Of a stretch of DNA of 64,000 nt, positions 15,382 through 24,350 are shown in pieces (positions within the stretch are counted from its first letter, which is position 1; the number at the start of each line of letters is the position of its first letter). Made by a program: the position numbers and the translations under genes. The notes under the pieces are model-generated. The model was not told where the DNA came from and made no database searches. It saw only the letters and a list, made by a program, of their open reading frames with translations. Location of the stretch: contig NZ_CP036268.1 of NCBI RefSeq assembly GCF_007744515.1, forward strand, positions 2,953,712-3,017,711, read 5' to 3'. The DNA is from Stratiformator vulcanicus. Lineage in GTDB: Bacteria > Planctomycetota > Planctomycetia > Planctomycetales > Planctomycetaceae.

Positions 15382-17604
15382 ATGCGCCGTTCGGCCCGCT
15401 TGACGATTCTCGCCCTCAGCTTTCTGCTTCCCGCTTCGATCAGTTCGATGGCGTCGGCTCAGAATACCGATCCGCTTCCGTCCGGTGAGGCACTCGAAGA
15501 ATCGCCGCTGCTGACCGAACCGGAGACGCCGACCGCCTTGTTAGACGCTGTCGACCTGATGACGCGACTTGGGCGCCCGAGACTGGCCAAGGCTTATCTG
15601 CAGCAATTGCTTGAAGCTGATCCGGACGATGACACCCTTCTGAAACTCAGAGACGAGAACGGACCGGCCGTTTTCGCCAAACTCGCGAACAACCGCGACC
15701 TCGCCCCATATGGGGGGCGACTTGCCGACCGCGTGACCGAGGCGTTCCGACGGCGCGGAAGCGACCCGGCGAGGATCAACTCGTTCATCGACGACCTCCA
15801 GAAAGATCCCTCGGTTGCCGGGCCGGCACGTGAGATTCTGATTTCCGGTCGCGAAACAGTTGTGCCCGCGCTGGTCGCTCGGTTGGCGAATCCGCGACCG
15901 GGCGACGACATCTCTGATTTGGTGGAGATATTGGGCCGGATTGGCGAGCCGGCACTCGGTCCGCTCCATGCCGCGCTGACTGCGACCGACCCGAATGCGG
16001 CCGGCAGAATCGTCGAGGCCGTTCGTCGGATTGGAAGCAGTAAATCCGTTCCTTATCTTTCGATGATCGCGTTCACGCCGGAGCGTGCTCCCGGCCTCAA
16101 AATCAATGCCCGGGCGGCAATCAGCGATATCGTTGGCAAAGATGGCGTGGTACCTCGTTCGGCAGCCGACGCATCGCGATTGCTGATCGACGCGGCATTG
16201 CAAAGATTTGAGCAGGCAGGACGTGCAAAAAGCGGCGCTGAAGACTCGATCGTGTGGGTCTGGAGCGATACTGCTCGCGGCGTCGGTGCAGTCGCGATGT
16301 CACCGGCACGGGCCGCCTCTTACGATGCCGTCCGCTTTGCTGAGGAAGCCTTCCGCCTGACGCCGGAGTCACGGCAAGCCATGGTCGTCTTCCTCGCCAC
16401 GTCGTTTTCATTGAAGGGACGTGATACGGGCTTGGGCAAACCGATGCCCACTGGACCGGGAACGGTCTTCGACATCGCGCTGAGCGTTGGTCCGCAACTG
16501 AACGCCGAAGCGCTCGACCTGGCCCTAAAGTTTGGAGACGCTTACGCAGCGACCGGCGCGCTGAGTGTGCTTTCGCGAAATACGCGGGCTTCCGACCTCG
16601 ATACGACCGTCGGGCGATCACTACTGGCCGCCCTCGATTCGTCCTCGACGCGTGTCCGACTCGGGACTGCCATCGCGATCCTGAAGATGGACCTTGATGA
16701 GCCGCATCCCGAAGCGCATCGCGTCGTCGACATTCTCGGTCGACAGTTGAGGACGGAAGAGAAGACAGCGGTCATCGTCGATCCAAATCCCAGTCGCGCC
16801 GCGACCGTTGCCGGCATGCTCAACGGGATGGGCTATATGACGATCGTCCGAAGTACGGGTAATGGCGGCTTCACTGCCGCGGCTGAACAGAGCAGCGGTG
16901 ACATAACGCTTCTTAATTTAAATGTCAGCCGCCCGACGCTTCGAACGATGTTGGCTGCGTTTCGAGCCGACAGCCGAACGAAGGCCATGCCGATCATTGT
17001 TTACGGCCCCGGCGAGTTGCGAAATCGGGTGGAAGCCATCACCTCGCGTGAAGAGCGGGCAGAGTATCTGACGTACACCGACGTTGCCGGTGCATTTTTG
17101 CGACAACTTCGCCCGGTTGCCCGCGAACTTCAGGAAGAGCCGGCCTCACCCGAGGAGCGGGCGGAATTTCGAGACGCTGCCGCGTTCTGGCTCGCGAGGA
17201 TTGCACTGACCGGTCGTCAGAACGCCTACCCGCTGCAAAGAGCCGAACCCGGACTCCGCGAGGCCCTACCCGATGTGAAGCTCGCTCCGAATGCGGCGTT
17301 CGCCCTGGCCGCGGTCCCCACGCCGTCCGCTCAGGGGGCACTGGTCGATGCGCTCAGTTCCCAGCAAGTCCCGGAGGTCGACGAGGATATTTCACGAAGC
17401 CTGGTCGAACACATCAAGAGGTTCGGGGTTCTTGTGGAAGGTGTCCGTGAAAAAGCCCTCAAGGATTTGATCAAGAACCCGCCCTCACGAGAGGTCGGCA
17501 CAATCCTCGCTCCGATTCTCGGGTTGGAGAATCGCGATCTCGATTCGAACTCCGAGCAACTCGAGCAGCTTCTGGGGCAGCCGCTGCTCCCCCAAGGTCC
17601 GTAA
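15382..17604 (+). CDS. Exported HEAT-repeat protein with a receiver-like insert
   Basis: 740 residues with a Sec signal peptide (RLTILALSFLLPASISSMASA, cleavage near 26). Residues about 40-330 are helical repeats of HEAT character (DISDLVEILGRIGEPALGPL; AGRIVEAVRRIGSSKSVPYL). Around 460-560 the chain changes to an alternating beta/alpha pattern that reads like a CheY-type receiver: TAVIVDPNPSRAATVAGML, DITLLNLNVSRP and AMPIIVYGPG. It lacks the full acidic pocket and the switch Lys. HEAT-like helices resume to the end. Function unknown. A receiver-like fold in a protein with an export signal is unexpected, since receivers normally act in the cytoplasm. Confidence 0.8.
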   Translation: MRRSARLTILALSFLLPASISSMASAQNTDPLPSGEALEESPLLTEPETPTALLDAVDLMTRLGRPRLAKAYLQQLLEADPDDDTLLKLRDENGPAVFAKLANNRDLAPYGGRLADRVTEAFRRRGSDPARINSFIDDLQKDPSVAGPAREILISGRETVVPALVARLANPRPGDDISDLVEILGRIGEPALGPLHAALTATDPNAAGRIVEAVRRIGSSKSVPYLSMIAFTPERAPGLKINARAAISDIVGKDGVVPRSAADASRLLIDAALQRFEQAGRAKSGAEDSIVWVWSDTARGVGAVAMSPARAASYDAVRFAEEAFRLTPESRQAMVVFLATSFSLKGRDTGLGKPMPTGPGTVFDIALSVGPQLNAEALDLALKFGDAYAATGALSVLSRNTRASDLDTTVGRSLLAALDSSSTRVRLGTAIAILKMDLDEPHPEAHRVVDILGRQLRTEEKTAVIVDPNPSRAATVAGMLNGMGYMTIVRSTGNGGFTAAAEQSSGDITLLNLNVSRPTLRTMLAAFRADSRTKAMPIIVYGPGELRNRVEAITSREERAEYLTYTDVAGAFLRQLRPVARELQEEPASPEERAEFRDAAAFWLARIALTGRQNAYPLQRAEPGLREALPDVKLAPNAAFALAAVPTPSAQGALVDALSSQQVPEVDEDISRSLVEHIKRFGVLVEGVREKALKDLIKNPPSREVGTILAPILGLENRDLDSNSEQLEQLLGQPLLPQGP

Positions 17605-17952
17605 GGGATTTTCCGCCACGATCTACGGCGCCGACCGGCGTAAGTCTCAGGTCGAGAGTCGTGGTCGCGCATCGCCTCGCATAGTGCCTGCGACTGTCCA
17701 ATCCGGTCGACAAGATCGGCTCGGGCGAATTGGACGTGCTGCGAAGCAAGAGTTTACCGCTTCTCATGCGCATTTCGATGCATCTTCAGCCGCCGCAGAC
17801 CGCCCCACGCATCGCCGCCTACGCAGTAGTCCGACATGCACAATCTTTAAGCAATCCGCCCAGCCTCTTGACATAAACGCGAATCTCAACTCGTGTGATC
17901 AGCGAGATCAAATCCGAAGCCGTGCGAATCGCACATTTTTTCGACGCAACGC
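17605..17952. other. Intergenic region upstream of the sigma-54 activator
   Basis: No gene seen. TTGACA occurs at about 17868 without a matching -10 at the usual distance; the better promoter is 17953-17982. Confidence 0.5.
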
Positions 17953-17982
17953 TTAACAATCGAGCTTCCAATCGACTACAAT
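17953..17982 (+). promoter_or_regulatory. Sigma-70 promoter for the sigma-54 activator gene
   Basis: TTAACA (17953-17958) and TACAAT (17977-17982) are 18 bases apart, each one mismatch from consensus. Transcription would start near 17990, 36 bases before the ATG. It suggests the activator itself is made by ordinary sigma factor. Confidence 0.6.
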
Positions 17983-18025
17983 CTCGGTGGAATTACCTGC
18001 TTCGAAGTAAACCGTCGCCCGCCCC

Positions 18026-19078
18026 ATGAGCCTGCATGCCCCGATCGAGCAAGACAGCGCTTCGTTTGAGGGCATGTTCGGCACGAGCTCGCAAATGCGA
18101 GAGGTTTACGCGTTGACGCGGCAAGTCGCCGGCTCATCCGCGACGGTCCTGCTGACCGGCGAAACGGGGACGGGCAAAGAACTGATCGCCCGAGCAGTCC
18201 ATCGTCTCAGCCACCGAGCCAGTGGTCCATTCATACGGGTCAACTGCGGGGCGTTGGCTGAAAGTTTGCTCGAAAGTGAGCTCTTCGGGCATGTGAAGGG
18301 TGCGTTCACGAGCGCTAACGAAAACCGCACCGGGCGTTTCGAAGCCGCCCACGGGGGAACGATCTTTCTCGACGAGATCAATTCGGTCAGCCACCAACTG
18401 CAAGTCAAGCTGCTGCGAATTCTCCAAGAGCATGAGTTCGAACGTGTGGGCGACACGAAGACAATTCAGGTCGATTGTCGGATCGTAGCTGCGACGAACC
18501 GCGATCTTCTCGATGAAATCGACGAAGGGCGGTTTCGAGAAGACCTTTACTATCGTCTGAATGTGATTCCGATCGACCTTCCGCCTTTACGCGAACGCAG
18601 CGACGACGTTCCTGAGTTGAGCCGGCATTTTGCAAAGATTTACGCCAGCCAAAACCGTCGTCCCGTCCCCGCGATCGACGACGAGGCCTACTCCTATCTC
18701 AAGAGTTACGCATGGCCCGGTAACGTGCGGGAACTACAAAATTACATCGAACGCGCGATCGTGCTGGGCGACGGGAATCGAATTACGGTCGATTTGCTTC
18801 CTCCCCACGTTCGCGGTGTCGCGCCCGCCCGCCGGAAGCGGCCGCAGGGGTCGGAACTGGAAGACCTCTGCCGAGACTTCGTCGCCCAAAGGATTGAGGA
18901 AGTCGGGCACGATGGAGCGCTGCACGATGCCGTCGTCTCCTACGTGGAGAAAGAACTGATCGCCAATGTCTTGCGAAGCTGCCACGGCGTGCAGACCAAA
19001 GCGGCGACAAAGCTTGGCATCAACCGGAACACGCTCCACAAGAAGATCGACGAGTATCAACTCGACGAGACTGGCTGA
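18026..19078 (+). CDS. Sigma-54-dependent transcriptional activator without receiver
   Basis: 350-residue AAA+ activator that remodels sigma-54 polymerase. It has almost no regulatory N-terminus (about 15 residues). The AAA+ core has Walker A GETGTGKE (45-52), Walker B GGTIFLDE (110-117), arginine-finger region FREDLYYRLNVIPIDLPPLR and sensor II WPGNVRELQNYIERA. The C-terminus carries a Fis-type helix-turn-helix (AATKLGINRNTLHKKIDEY). The sigma-54 contact loop reads GAFTSA (92-97) instead of the usual GAFTGA. With no sensing domain it is probably controlled by a separate protein or by its level. Confidence 0.92.
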   Translation: MSLHAPIEQDSASFEGMFGTSSQMREVYALTRQVAGSSATVLLTGETGTGKELIARAVHRLSHRASGPFIRVNCGALAESLLESELFGHVKGAFTSANENRTGRFEAAHGGTIFLDEINSVSHQLQVKLLRILQEHEFERVGDTKTIQVDCRIVAATNRDLLDEIDEGRFREDLYYRLNVIPIDLPPLRERSDDVPELSRHFAKIYASQNRRPVPAIDDEAYSYLKSYAWPGNVRELQNYIERAIVLGDGNRITVDLLPPHVRGVAPARRKRPQGSELEDLCRDFVAQRIEEVGHDGALHDAVVSYVEKELIANVLRSCHGVQTKAATKLGINRNTLHKKIDEYQLDETG

Positions 19079-19124
19079 ATTCGCTGCAAACAGAATTCGC
19101 TCCAAACAGAATTCGCTCCAAACA
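19077..19124. repeat. Three tandem 16-bp repeats
   Basis: GAATTCGCTGCAAACA, then GAATTCGCTCCAAACA twice (19077-19092, 19093-19108, 19109-19124). The first copy overlaps the activator's stop codon. They sit before the -10 box of the next gene and could be regulator sites or a simple duplication. Confidence 0.8.
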
Positions 19125-19191
19125 GGGGGAAAGACGGCAGCCCCGGGAATTGAAGCGAAAACCGACGGCTGCTTCGACCCGGCCCTGACGG

Positions 19192-19197
19192 TATAAT
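19192..19197 (+). promoter_or_regulatory. Perfect -10 box upstream of the ccsA/hemX-like gene
   Basis: TATAAT 29 bases before the ATG at 19226. At 17 bases upstream only CTGCTT is found, a poor -35 box, so the promoter may need an activator; the 16-bp repeats lie about 70 bases upstream. Confidence 0.4.
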
Positions 19198-19225
19198 CGC
19201 GGGACACAAGTTCCGCGGGACCGTT

Positions 19226-20086
19226 ATGTTGCAAGTCACAATCTTTTGCTTCGTCGCCAGCTACGCGGTTGCGTTCGCGTTCGAAGCGACGCGGCTTGCC
19301 AAGTCGCACGCGATCCTGCGGGTCATCGCGATCGGCTTTACGGCAGCCGGCCTGCTGGCCCATTCGCTCTACCTTTACAACGTCAGCCAGAGTTCAGAGC
19401 TGCCCCCGCTGCTGAGTTCAACTCAGGACTGGCTGCTCATGCTCGCTTGGACGGTCAGCGCGTTTGCGCTCCTCATTGCGGCCTTGGATCAAAAGGTGGC
19501 ATCAGGATTGTTCCTGCTGCCGGCCGTGCTGGCACTTGTCGGATCTGCACTACTACTCAGTGGCGAACCTTCGGTACTTATCGCGTCCGCCGATGAAGTG
19601 GACCACGTCGTCACCCGACGCTGGGTGATGCTGCACGTGTCGCTGTTGATGCTCGGAATCGCCGGGGTTGTGATCGGCTCGGTCTTTAGCCTGATGTATC
19701 TGTTCCAGCATCGCAGGCTGAAGCACAAACAGGCTCCCACGGGTCGAATCAACCTGTTCAGCCTCGAACGTCTGGCCCGCTGGAATCGATGGTCGGTGCT
19801 CGTTTCCGTGCCGTTGCTCACACTCGGCTTGGCAGCGGGTTATGTTTTGGGAGCCGTCGCCGATTATGACGGAGAGAATCTGACGTTTCTCGATCCGATT
19901 GTCGTGGCCAGTTCGCTGGTCTGGCTCGTGCTTGCGGGTCTGTTGGGGTGGATCCTCCGCTCAGAGACAGCCAGCGGTCGGACGATCGCATTTCGTACCC
20001 TGCTCGCGTTTACCCTGATGCTCGTCACCCTGCTCGGACTGCAGATTTTGTCCGGCGGGCTTTCTTTAAACAGTTGGCACAATTAA
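19226..20086 (+). CDS. CcsA/HemX-like cytochrome c assembly membrane protein
   Basis: 286-residue polytopic membrane protein with about eight helices. It matches the CcsA/HemX family, members of which handle haem for cytochrome c maturation or affect the level of glutamyl-tRNA reductase. Helices include LQVTIFCFVASYAVAFAF and MLHVSLLMLGIAGVVIGSVF, with a loop rich in Arg and Lys (FQHRRLKHKQAPTGR). The C-terminal WHN may provide a ligand. hemA starts 75 bases downstream on the same strand, the hemX-hemA order seen in several bacteria, which favours the HemX reading. Confidence 0.8.
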   Translation: MLQVTIFCFVASYAVAFAFEATRLAKSHAILRVIAIGFTAAGLLAHSLYLYNVSQSSELPPLLSSTQDWLLMLAWTVSAFALLIAALDQKVASGLFLLPAVLALVGSALLLSGEPSVLIASADEVDHVVTRRWVMLHVSLLMLGIAGVVIGSVFSLMYLFQHRRLKHKQAPTGRINLFSLERLARWNRWSVLVSVPLLTLGLAAGYVLGAVADYDGENLTFLDPIVVASSLVWLVLAGLLGWILRSETASGRTIAFRTLLAFTLMLVTLLGLQILSGGLSLNSWHN

Positions 20087-20160
20087 CCCGACCAAGACTC
20101 GGAAAAATCCGCTTCGTGGAGCGGCAGAACGTCCCGGCCAAATCACCTTCGCTCGGCGAA

Positions 20161-21450
20161 ATGAACTTCAACGTCGTTTATTGTAATCATCAGTCGGCAG
20201 ATCTCGAAGTCCGAGAGCGGCTCACGCTCTCGACCGAGGATCAATTTCAGCGCGCCTACGAAGCACTTCTTTCGCGATTTCCAGGCTCGGAAATGGTGGT
20301 CCTGTCGACATGCAATCGAGTCGAAGTCTATTCAGCCGAACCGGACGGACGGCAAACGCCGCGGCAGTCGGACGTGGCAGAATTTCTCTCCGATTTTCAT
20401 CAAATCCCCGTCAAAGAGTTCGCGGATGACTTATTGGAACATCGCGGGCCGCAAGCGGTGAGGCATCTGTTTGAAGTCGCGTGCAGTTTAGACAGCATGG
20501 TTCTGGGCGAACCTCAGATCATTAACCAAGTCAAACAGGCTTACGAACGAGCCTTTCATTTTGAAGCCTGCGGGCCGTTAACACACACCTTGTTCCAAAT
20601 GGCCTTTCGCGTTTCGGCGCGGGTGCGAACCGAAACCCGGTTGGCCGAGGGACGAGTCTCAATCGCCAGTGTCGCGGTCGGCGAATTCGGCCGAAATATA
20701 TTTTCGCGATTCGATGATAAACGCATCCTTGTCATCGGGGCCGGCGAGATGGCTGAGGAGACGGTCCGCTACCTCAATGATGAAGGTGCCCGCGAGGTGA
20801 CCGTCGTGAATCGCAGCCTCGACCGTGGAAGCGCTCTGGCTCAAAGTGTCGGAGGGAAGGTCCGGCCCTACGAAGAGCTTGATGAGTGCCTGCAAACTGC
20901 GGACATCATCGTCAGCGCGACCGGTGCCGATTACGCGATCATCGACTATGAGCGATTCGCCCGTCTCCGAGCATCATCCGACCGTCGAACGATGTTCATA
21001 CTCGATCTCGGGACACCTCGAGATTTTGATCCGCGTATCGCCGCGATCGACGATAACGTCTTCCTCTACGATGTCGACGACTTAAAAGCCACTTGTGATC
21101 GCAACCGCAGGCTACGGCATAAAGAAATTGAGAAGGCACACCGGATTATCGAGGCCGAGACCGAACAATTTATGCACGAGGTGTACCACCGTGCGACCGG
21201 ACCGGTCGTTAAACGCCTGCGTGAACAGTGGCATGATATAAGGCAGCAGGAGGTCGACTTGCTCCTGTCGAAACTTTCTCATCTGGGAGAGGAAGATCAG
21301 GCGGCGATTGAGAGGACGATTGAACGCATCGTCAATAAATTGTTGCACCCGCCACTTGAGGCTCTTAAAGCCGAGGCCCGCGTCGGTCCGCCCACGGGCT
21401 TAATGGAAGCACTGAAGCGACTATTTCACTTGAGCGACTCTGCTGATTAA
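20161..21450 (+). CDS. hemA: Glutamyl-tRNA reductase
   Basis: First step of C5 tetrapyrrole synthesis: reduces Glu-tRNA to glutamate-1-semialdehyde with NADPH. 429 residues from the ATG at 20161; the frame is open further back only inside the preceding gene. The catalytic Cys51 lies in VLSTCNRVEVYS. VLGEPQIINQVKQAY and the NADP site RILVIGAGEMAEETVRYL follow, then the dimerisation helices. It probably shares a transcript with the hemX-like gene. Confidence 0.96.
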   Translation: MNFNVVYCNHQSADLEVRERLTLSTEDQFQRAYEALLSRFPGSEMVVLSTCNRVEVYSAEPDGRQTPRQSDVAEFLSDFHQIPVKEFADDLLEHRGPQAVRHLFEVACSLDSMVLGEPQIINQVKQAYERAFHFEACGPLTHTLFQMAFRVSARVRTETRLAEGRVSIASVAVGEFGRNIFSRFDDKRILVIGAGEMAEETVRYLNDEGAREVTVVNRSLDRGSALAQSVGGKVRPYEELDECLQTADIIVSATGADYAIIDYERFARLRASSDRRTMFILDLGTPRDFDPRIAAIDDNVFLYDVDDLKATCDRNRRLRHKEIEKAHRIIEAETEQFMHEVYHRATGPVVKRLREQWHDIRQQEVDLLLSKLSHLGEEDQAAIERTIERIVNKLLHPPLEALKAEARVGPPTGLMEALKRLFHLSDSAD

Positions 21451-21531
21451 TTTTGGCAGAAATTTTTATCGCTTCGGCAGATTCGTCCCGCCACCTGCCT
21501 TCGATCTTAACTCAGCACAAGATTTCGTCCG

Positions 21532-22626
21532 CTATATGATCAGCATCGCATCTCCGTAACTATAGAAGCGATAGCCCTCCCTGATCGCTTCCTCATAAGC
21601 CCGCATGATTCTCTCATGCCCGGCGAGCGTGCTCACGAGAACCAGCAGCGACGATTTCGGTAAATGAAAATTCGTCAGCAACGCGTCGACGGCGTGAAAC
21701 TGATGACCGGGCCGAATAAAGAGGTCTGTCTCGCCAGCGAAGGAACTCAATTCACCTGACGCCGAGGCCGATTCGAGCGTCCGCACGGAAGTCGTGCCGA
21801 CCGCAAACACGCGCCCCCCTCGACTGCGACAAGCATTAATGGATTCCGCGGTTTCTTTGCTGAGCACGCACCACTCGGAGTGCATGTTGTGGTCGTTTAA
21901 ATTGTCACAGGCAATCGGACGGAAGGTTCCGACCCCCACGTGCAGTGTGACATACTGGAGGGTCGCCCCCGCTTGCTGGCAGCGGGAAAGTAATTCTGGC
22001 GTGAAGTGAAGCCCCGCTGTCGGCGCCGCGACCGATCCCGGCTGCCGAGCATAAACGGTTTGATAGCGTTCGGTGTCCTCGGCTGAGGCATGTCCGTCGC
22101 GAATGTACGGCGGAAGAGGCACTGATCCGAAGCGGTCCAGAACCCCAAAGACTTCATCGGAGTCGGAAATCCTCTCACCATTGACTACAAATGCGACGAT
22201 CCACTTGCCGTCCTCGGCACGTTCTAGCAGTTCCAGTTTCAGCGCAGACCCGTCTTGCTCGTCAGGTCGCTTGTGCGGGGGAGTGACTTCGATCCATTCG
22301 CCGGGATTTAATTTACCGCGAGTTTGGCTGAGAATCTCCGCAACCCCGGCATCACGGCTCCTTAAGAAAAGGCCCTCCCATTTGCCGCCCGTCGCCGCGC
22401 GAGTCCCATACAATCGGGCCCGAATGACGCGGGTGTCGTTGAAGACAAGTACGTCGTTCGGGCACAAGTAGCGGGGAAGATCACCGATCGATCGATGTTC
22501 GAACTCTCCACTCGATCGATTGACCACCTGCATCCGCGCAGAATCCCGACGCGCGGCGGGAGTCGCTGCGATACGATCGGGCGGCAATTCATAGTCGTAA
22601 GCCGCGATTTCGTTCAAATCACTCAT
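21532..22626 (-). CDS. queA: S-adenosylmethionine:tRNA ribosyltransferase-isomerase
   Basis: QueA transfers and rearranges the ribosyl part of SAM onto preQ1 in tRNA, giving epoxyqueuosine. 364 residues, usual length. Family text is clear: YELPPDRIAATPAARRDSAR, NDTRVIRARLYG, APTAGLHFTPELL, VTLHVGVGTFRPI and TNFHLPKSSLLVLVS. It converges on hemA and diverges from the glycosyltransferase gene. Confidence 0.96.
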   Translation of the reverse strand: MSDLNEIAAYDYELPPDRIAATPAARRDSARMQVVNRSSGEFEHRSIGDLPRYLCPNDVLVFNDTRVIRARLYGTRAATGGKWEGLFLRSRDAGVAEILSQTRGKLNPGEWIEVTPPHKRPDEQDGSALKLELLERAEDGKWIVAFVVNGERISDSDEVFGVLDRFGSVPLPPYIRDGHASAEDTERYQTVYARQPGSVAAPTAGLHFTPELLSRCQQAGATLQYVTLHVGVGTFRPIACDNLNDHNMHSEWCVLSKETAESINACRSRGGRVFAVGTTSVRTLESASASGELSSFAGETDLFIRPGHQFHAVDALLTNFHLPKSSLLVLVSTLAGHERIMRAYEEAIREGYRFYSYGDAMLII

Positions 22627-22689
22627 GGGCAGATGGTAGCGAACGACTGATTTCGAGGGCAGGCACTCAGACTTCCGTCGGCAGGTTTG

Positions 22690-23844
22690 ATGAAACTGAC
22701 TTTTTGCATCACCGAACTTGACCCCGGAGGCGCCGAACAGGCAGCCGTGCGGATCGCGCTCGGGTTGGCCGAAATGGGGGTCGACGTCTCATTCGTCTGC
22801 CTGAAAGGCCACGGCGAACTGGGAAAGGTACTCGAATCGAACGATATTCCGGTGCAGTATCTTGAAGCTCGCAACCGTTTCGACGTCGCCGTAGTGCATC
22901 GCCTGACGCACGCACTGCGCCGCATTCGCCCCGATATCGTCCAAACGTATCTCTTCCATGCCAATATCGCCGGTCGGATCGCGGCTCGTCGCGCCGGAGT
23001 GCCGCTGGTCGTATCGGGAATCCGTGTTGCGGAGCGACGGAGAGTACCGTACCTGTGGATCGACCGGGTCACGGAACGGCTCGTCGATCGCCACATCTGC
23101 GTCAGCGAGTCGGTGAGGTCCTTTTCGATTGAAGCCGGCAAATTGACGCCGGACAAATGCGTGGTCATTCCGAATGGAGTCGACTTCGAAAAGTTTGCGG
23201 ACGCTAAGCCCGCCGATCTTTCTAAGTTCGGCATTCCACCGAATGTGCCACTGGTCCTTTTCGTTGGTCGGCTCGATCCCCAGAAACGTCCCGATTGGAT
23301 TCTTTCCGTACTTACGATCAAATCGGCGGGACCGCTCTCTGACTGCCACGCCCTCTTCGTCGGCGAGGGGCCCCTGTATGACAACCTTCAACAACAGGCG
23401 AACCGAAGAGGCGTTGGTTCACGAGTTCACTTCTTGGGACGACGCAACGACGTAGGTGAACTAATGAAGTCATCGACCGTCTTGGCCCTCCCATCGGCTT
23501 GGGAAGGAATGCCGAATGTCTTGCTTGAGGCCATGGCCTCAGGTCTTCCGGTCGTCGCAACGGCGGCGGAGGGCATCACAGAGTTACTCGGCGATTCCGA
23601 CTTGGGTTGGGTTTCCGAACTCGATTCGTTGAAACGGTTTGCAACGAATCTCAAATCAGCGCTCGATCACCCTGCGGAACGGAACCTGCGAGCAAAATCT
23701 GCACAAAGCTATGTTCAGAAAGAGTTTACGTGGGACCGCGTCGTCCAGACTCATCTCGAACTATACAGTTCGCTACTAAATCAGGCCGAGAATCTGAGAT
23801 CGAACGTGACGACCGACCGACTTCCGGAACCCCCGGAAAAATGA
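22690..23844 (+). CDS. GT4-family glycosyltransferase
   Basis: 384-residue GT-B retaining transferase of the WbnK/WcaL-like GT4 group, likely acting on a lipid-linked or surface glycan. The N-terminal ITELDPGGAEQAAVRIA is the acceptor-side Gly loop. The donor domain has VPLVLFVGRLDPQKRPDWIL and the EX7E motif in WEGMPNVLLEAMASGLPVVA. The frame begins TTG-ATG; I prefer the ATG at 22690. No other polysaccharide gene is close, so the substrate is unknown. Confidence 0.88.
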   Translation: MKLTFCITELDPGGAEQAAVRIALGLAEMGVDVSFVCLKGHGELGKVLESNDIPVQYLEARNRFDVAVVHRLTHALRRIRPDIVQTYLFHANIAGRIAARRAGVPLVVSGIRVAERRRVPYLWIDRVTERLVDRHICVSESVRSFSIEAGKLTPDKCVVIPNGVDFEKFADAKPADLSKFGIPPNVPLVLFVGRLDPQKRPDWILSVLTIKSAGPLSDCHALFVGEGPLYDNLQQQANRRGVGSRVHFLGRRNDVGELMKSSTVLALPSAWEGMPNVLLEAMASGLPVVATAAEGITELLGDSDLGWVSELDSLKRFATNLKSALDHPAERNLRAKSAQSYVQKEFTWDRVVQTHLELYSSLLNQAENLRSNVTTDRLPEPPEK

Positions 23845-23925
23845 TCCGAAATTTCCAATTCGGTTCGGTGTAACAGCCTGCGTTCATCGGGGTGCCGACC
23901 TGCCGCCAATTGCGCACGCATTCTA

Positions 23926-23953
23926 TTGACCGGCTGACGGCGACTGTTAGATT
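23926..23953 (+). promoter_or_regulatory. Candidate promoter of the rsmH/division operon
   Basis: TTGACC (23926-23931) and TAGATT (23948-23953), spaced 16. A transcript starting near 23960 would carry a leader of nearly 390 nt before rsmH. Confidence 0.45.
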
Positions 23954-23959
23954 CTGGCG

Positions 23960-24350
23960 GGAGAGCGAAAGACAGCACGACTTCCGCTCGCTCAGCAAAA
24001 ATTGATCTATCTCGTTTTTGGTAAACAGGTTGCGTAAACCCACCTGTTTTCTGCGGGCTGCCGACCGGAGGCGGCCCGATGCGATGTTCCGCTGGCTACC
24101 GGGCTTTGCGGACATGGTGAACATGGATCGTTCATCAGGGAATAGTGCGGATCATCCAACCCCCAATGGTTGACCCGTCACGATTCGCTCCGGAGGACGG
24201 CAAGGATGTCGTCCGGAGCGGGTCGTCCCATTCTTCTATTCACCGCCGCGCGGTGAAGCGATAAAACCCCCGCAGTGGCGTTCGGTCGTTTCGGATTCCC
24301 GAGTGCTAATTCCTTGTACTCTCATTTCTCGACGTTCAGTGACTTCAACC
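23960..24350 (+). other. Long structured leader upstream of rsmH
   Basis: About 390 bases without a gene but with successive hairpins. AAACAGGT pairs with ACCTGTTT (24023-24049, tail of four T). GGGCTGCC pairs with GGCGGCCC (24055-24077), and TGTTCCGC with GCGGACA (24085-24114). A 13-bp stem with one mismatch spans 24186-24219 (CGCTCCGGAGGAC with GTCGTCCGGAGCG), followed by a small CACCG/CGGTG hairpin. The first resembles a weak terminator or attenuator. It matches no structured RNA class I know; RNase P RNA and SRP RNA signatures are absent. Confidence 0.5.

Noticed and set aside
17605-18025. Sigma-54 promoter upstream of the activator
   Set aside because: TGGAATTACCTGCTT looked similar, but the GG and GC are eight rather than ten bases apart; a good sigma-70 pair lies just upstream.
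23845-24350. RNase P or SRP RNA in the gap before rsmH
   Set aside because: The gap is structured, but I see none of the conserved P4 (GAGGAAAGTC, ACAGAA) or SRP (GGAAGGAAGC-like) signatures on either strand.
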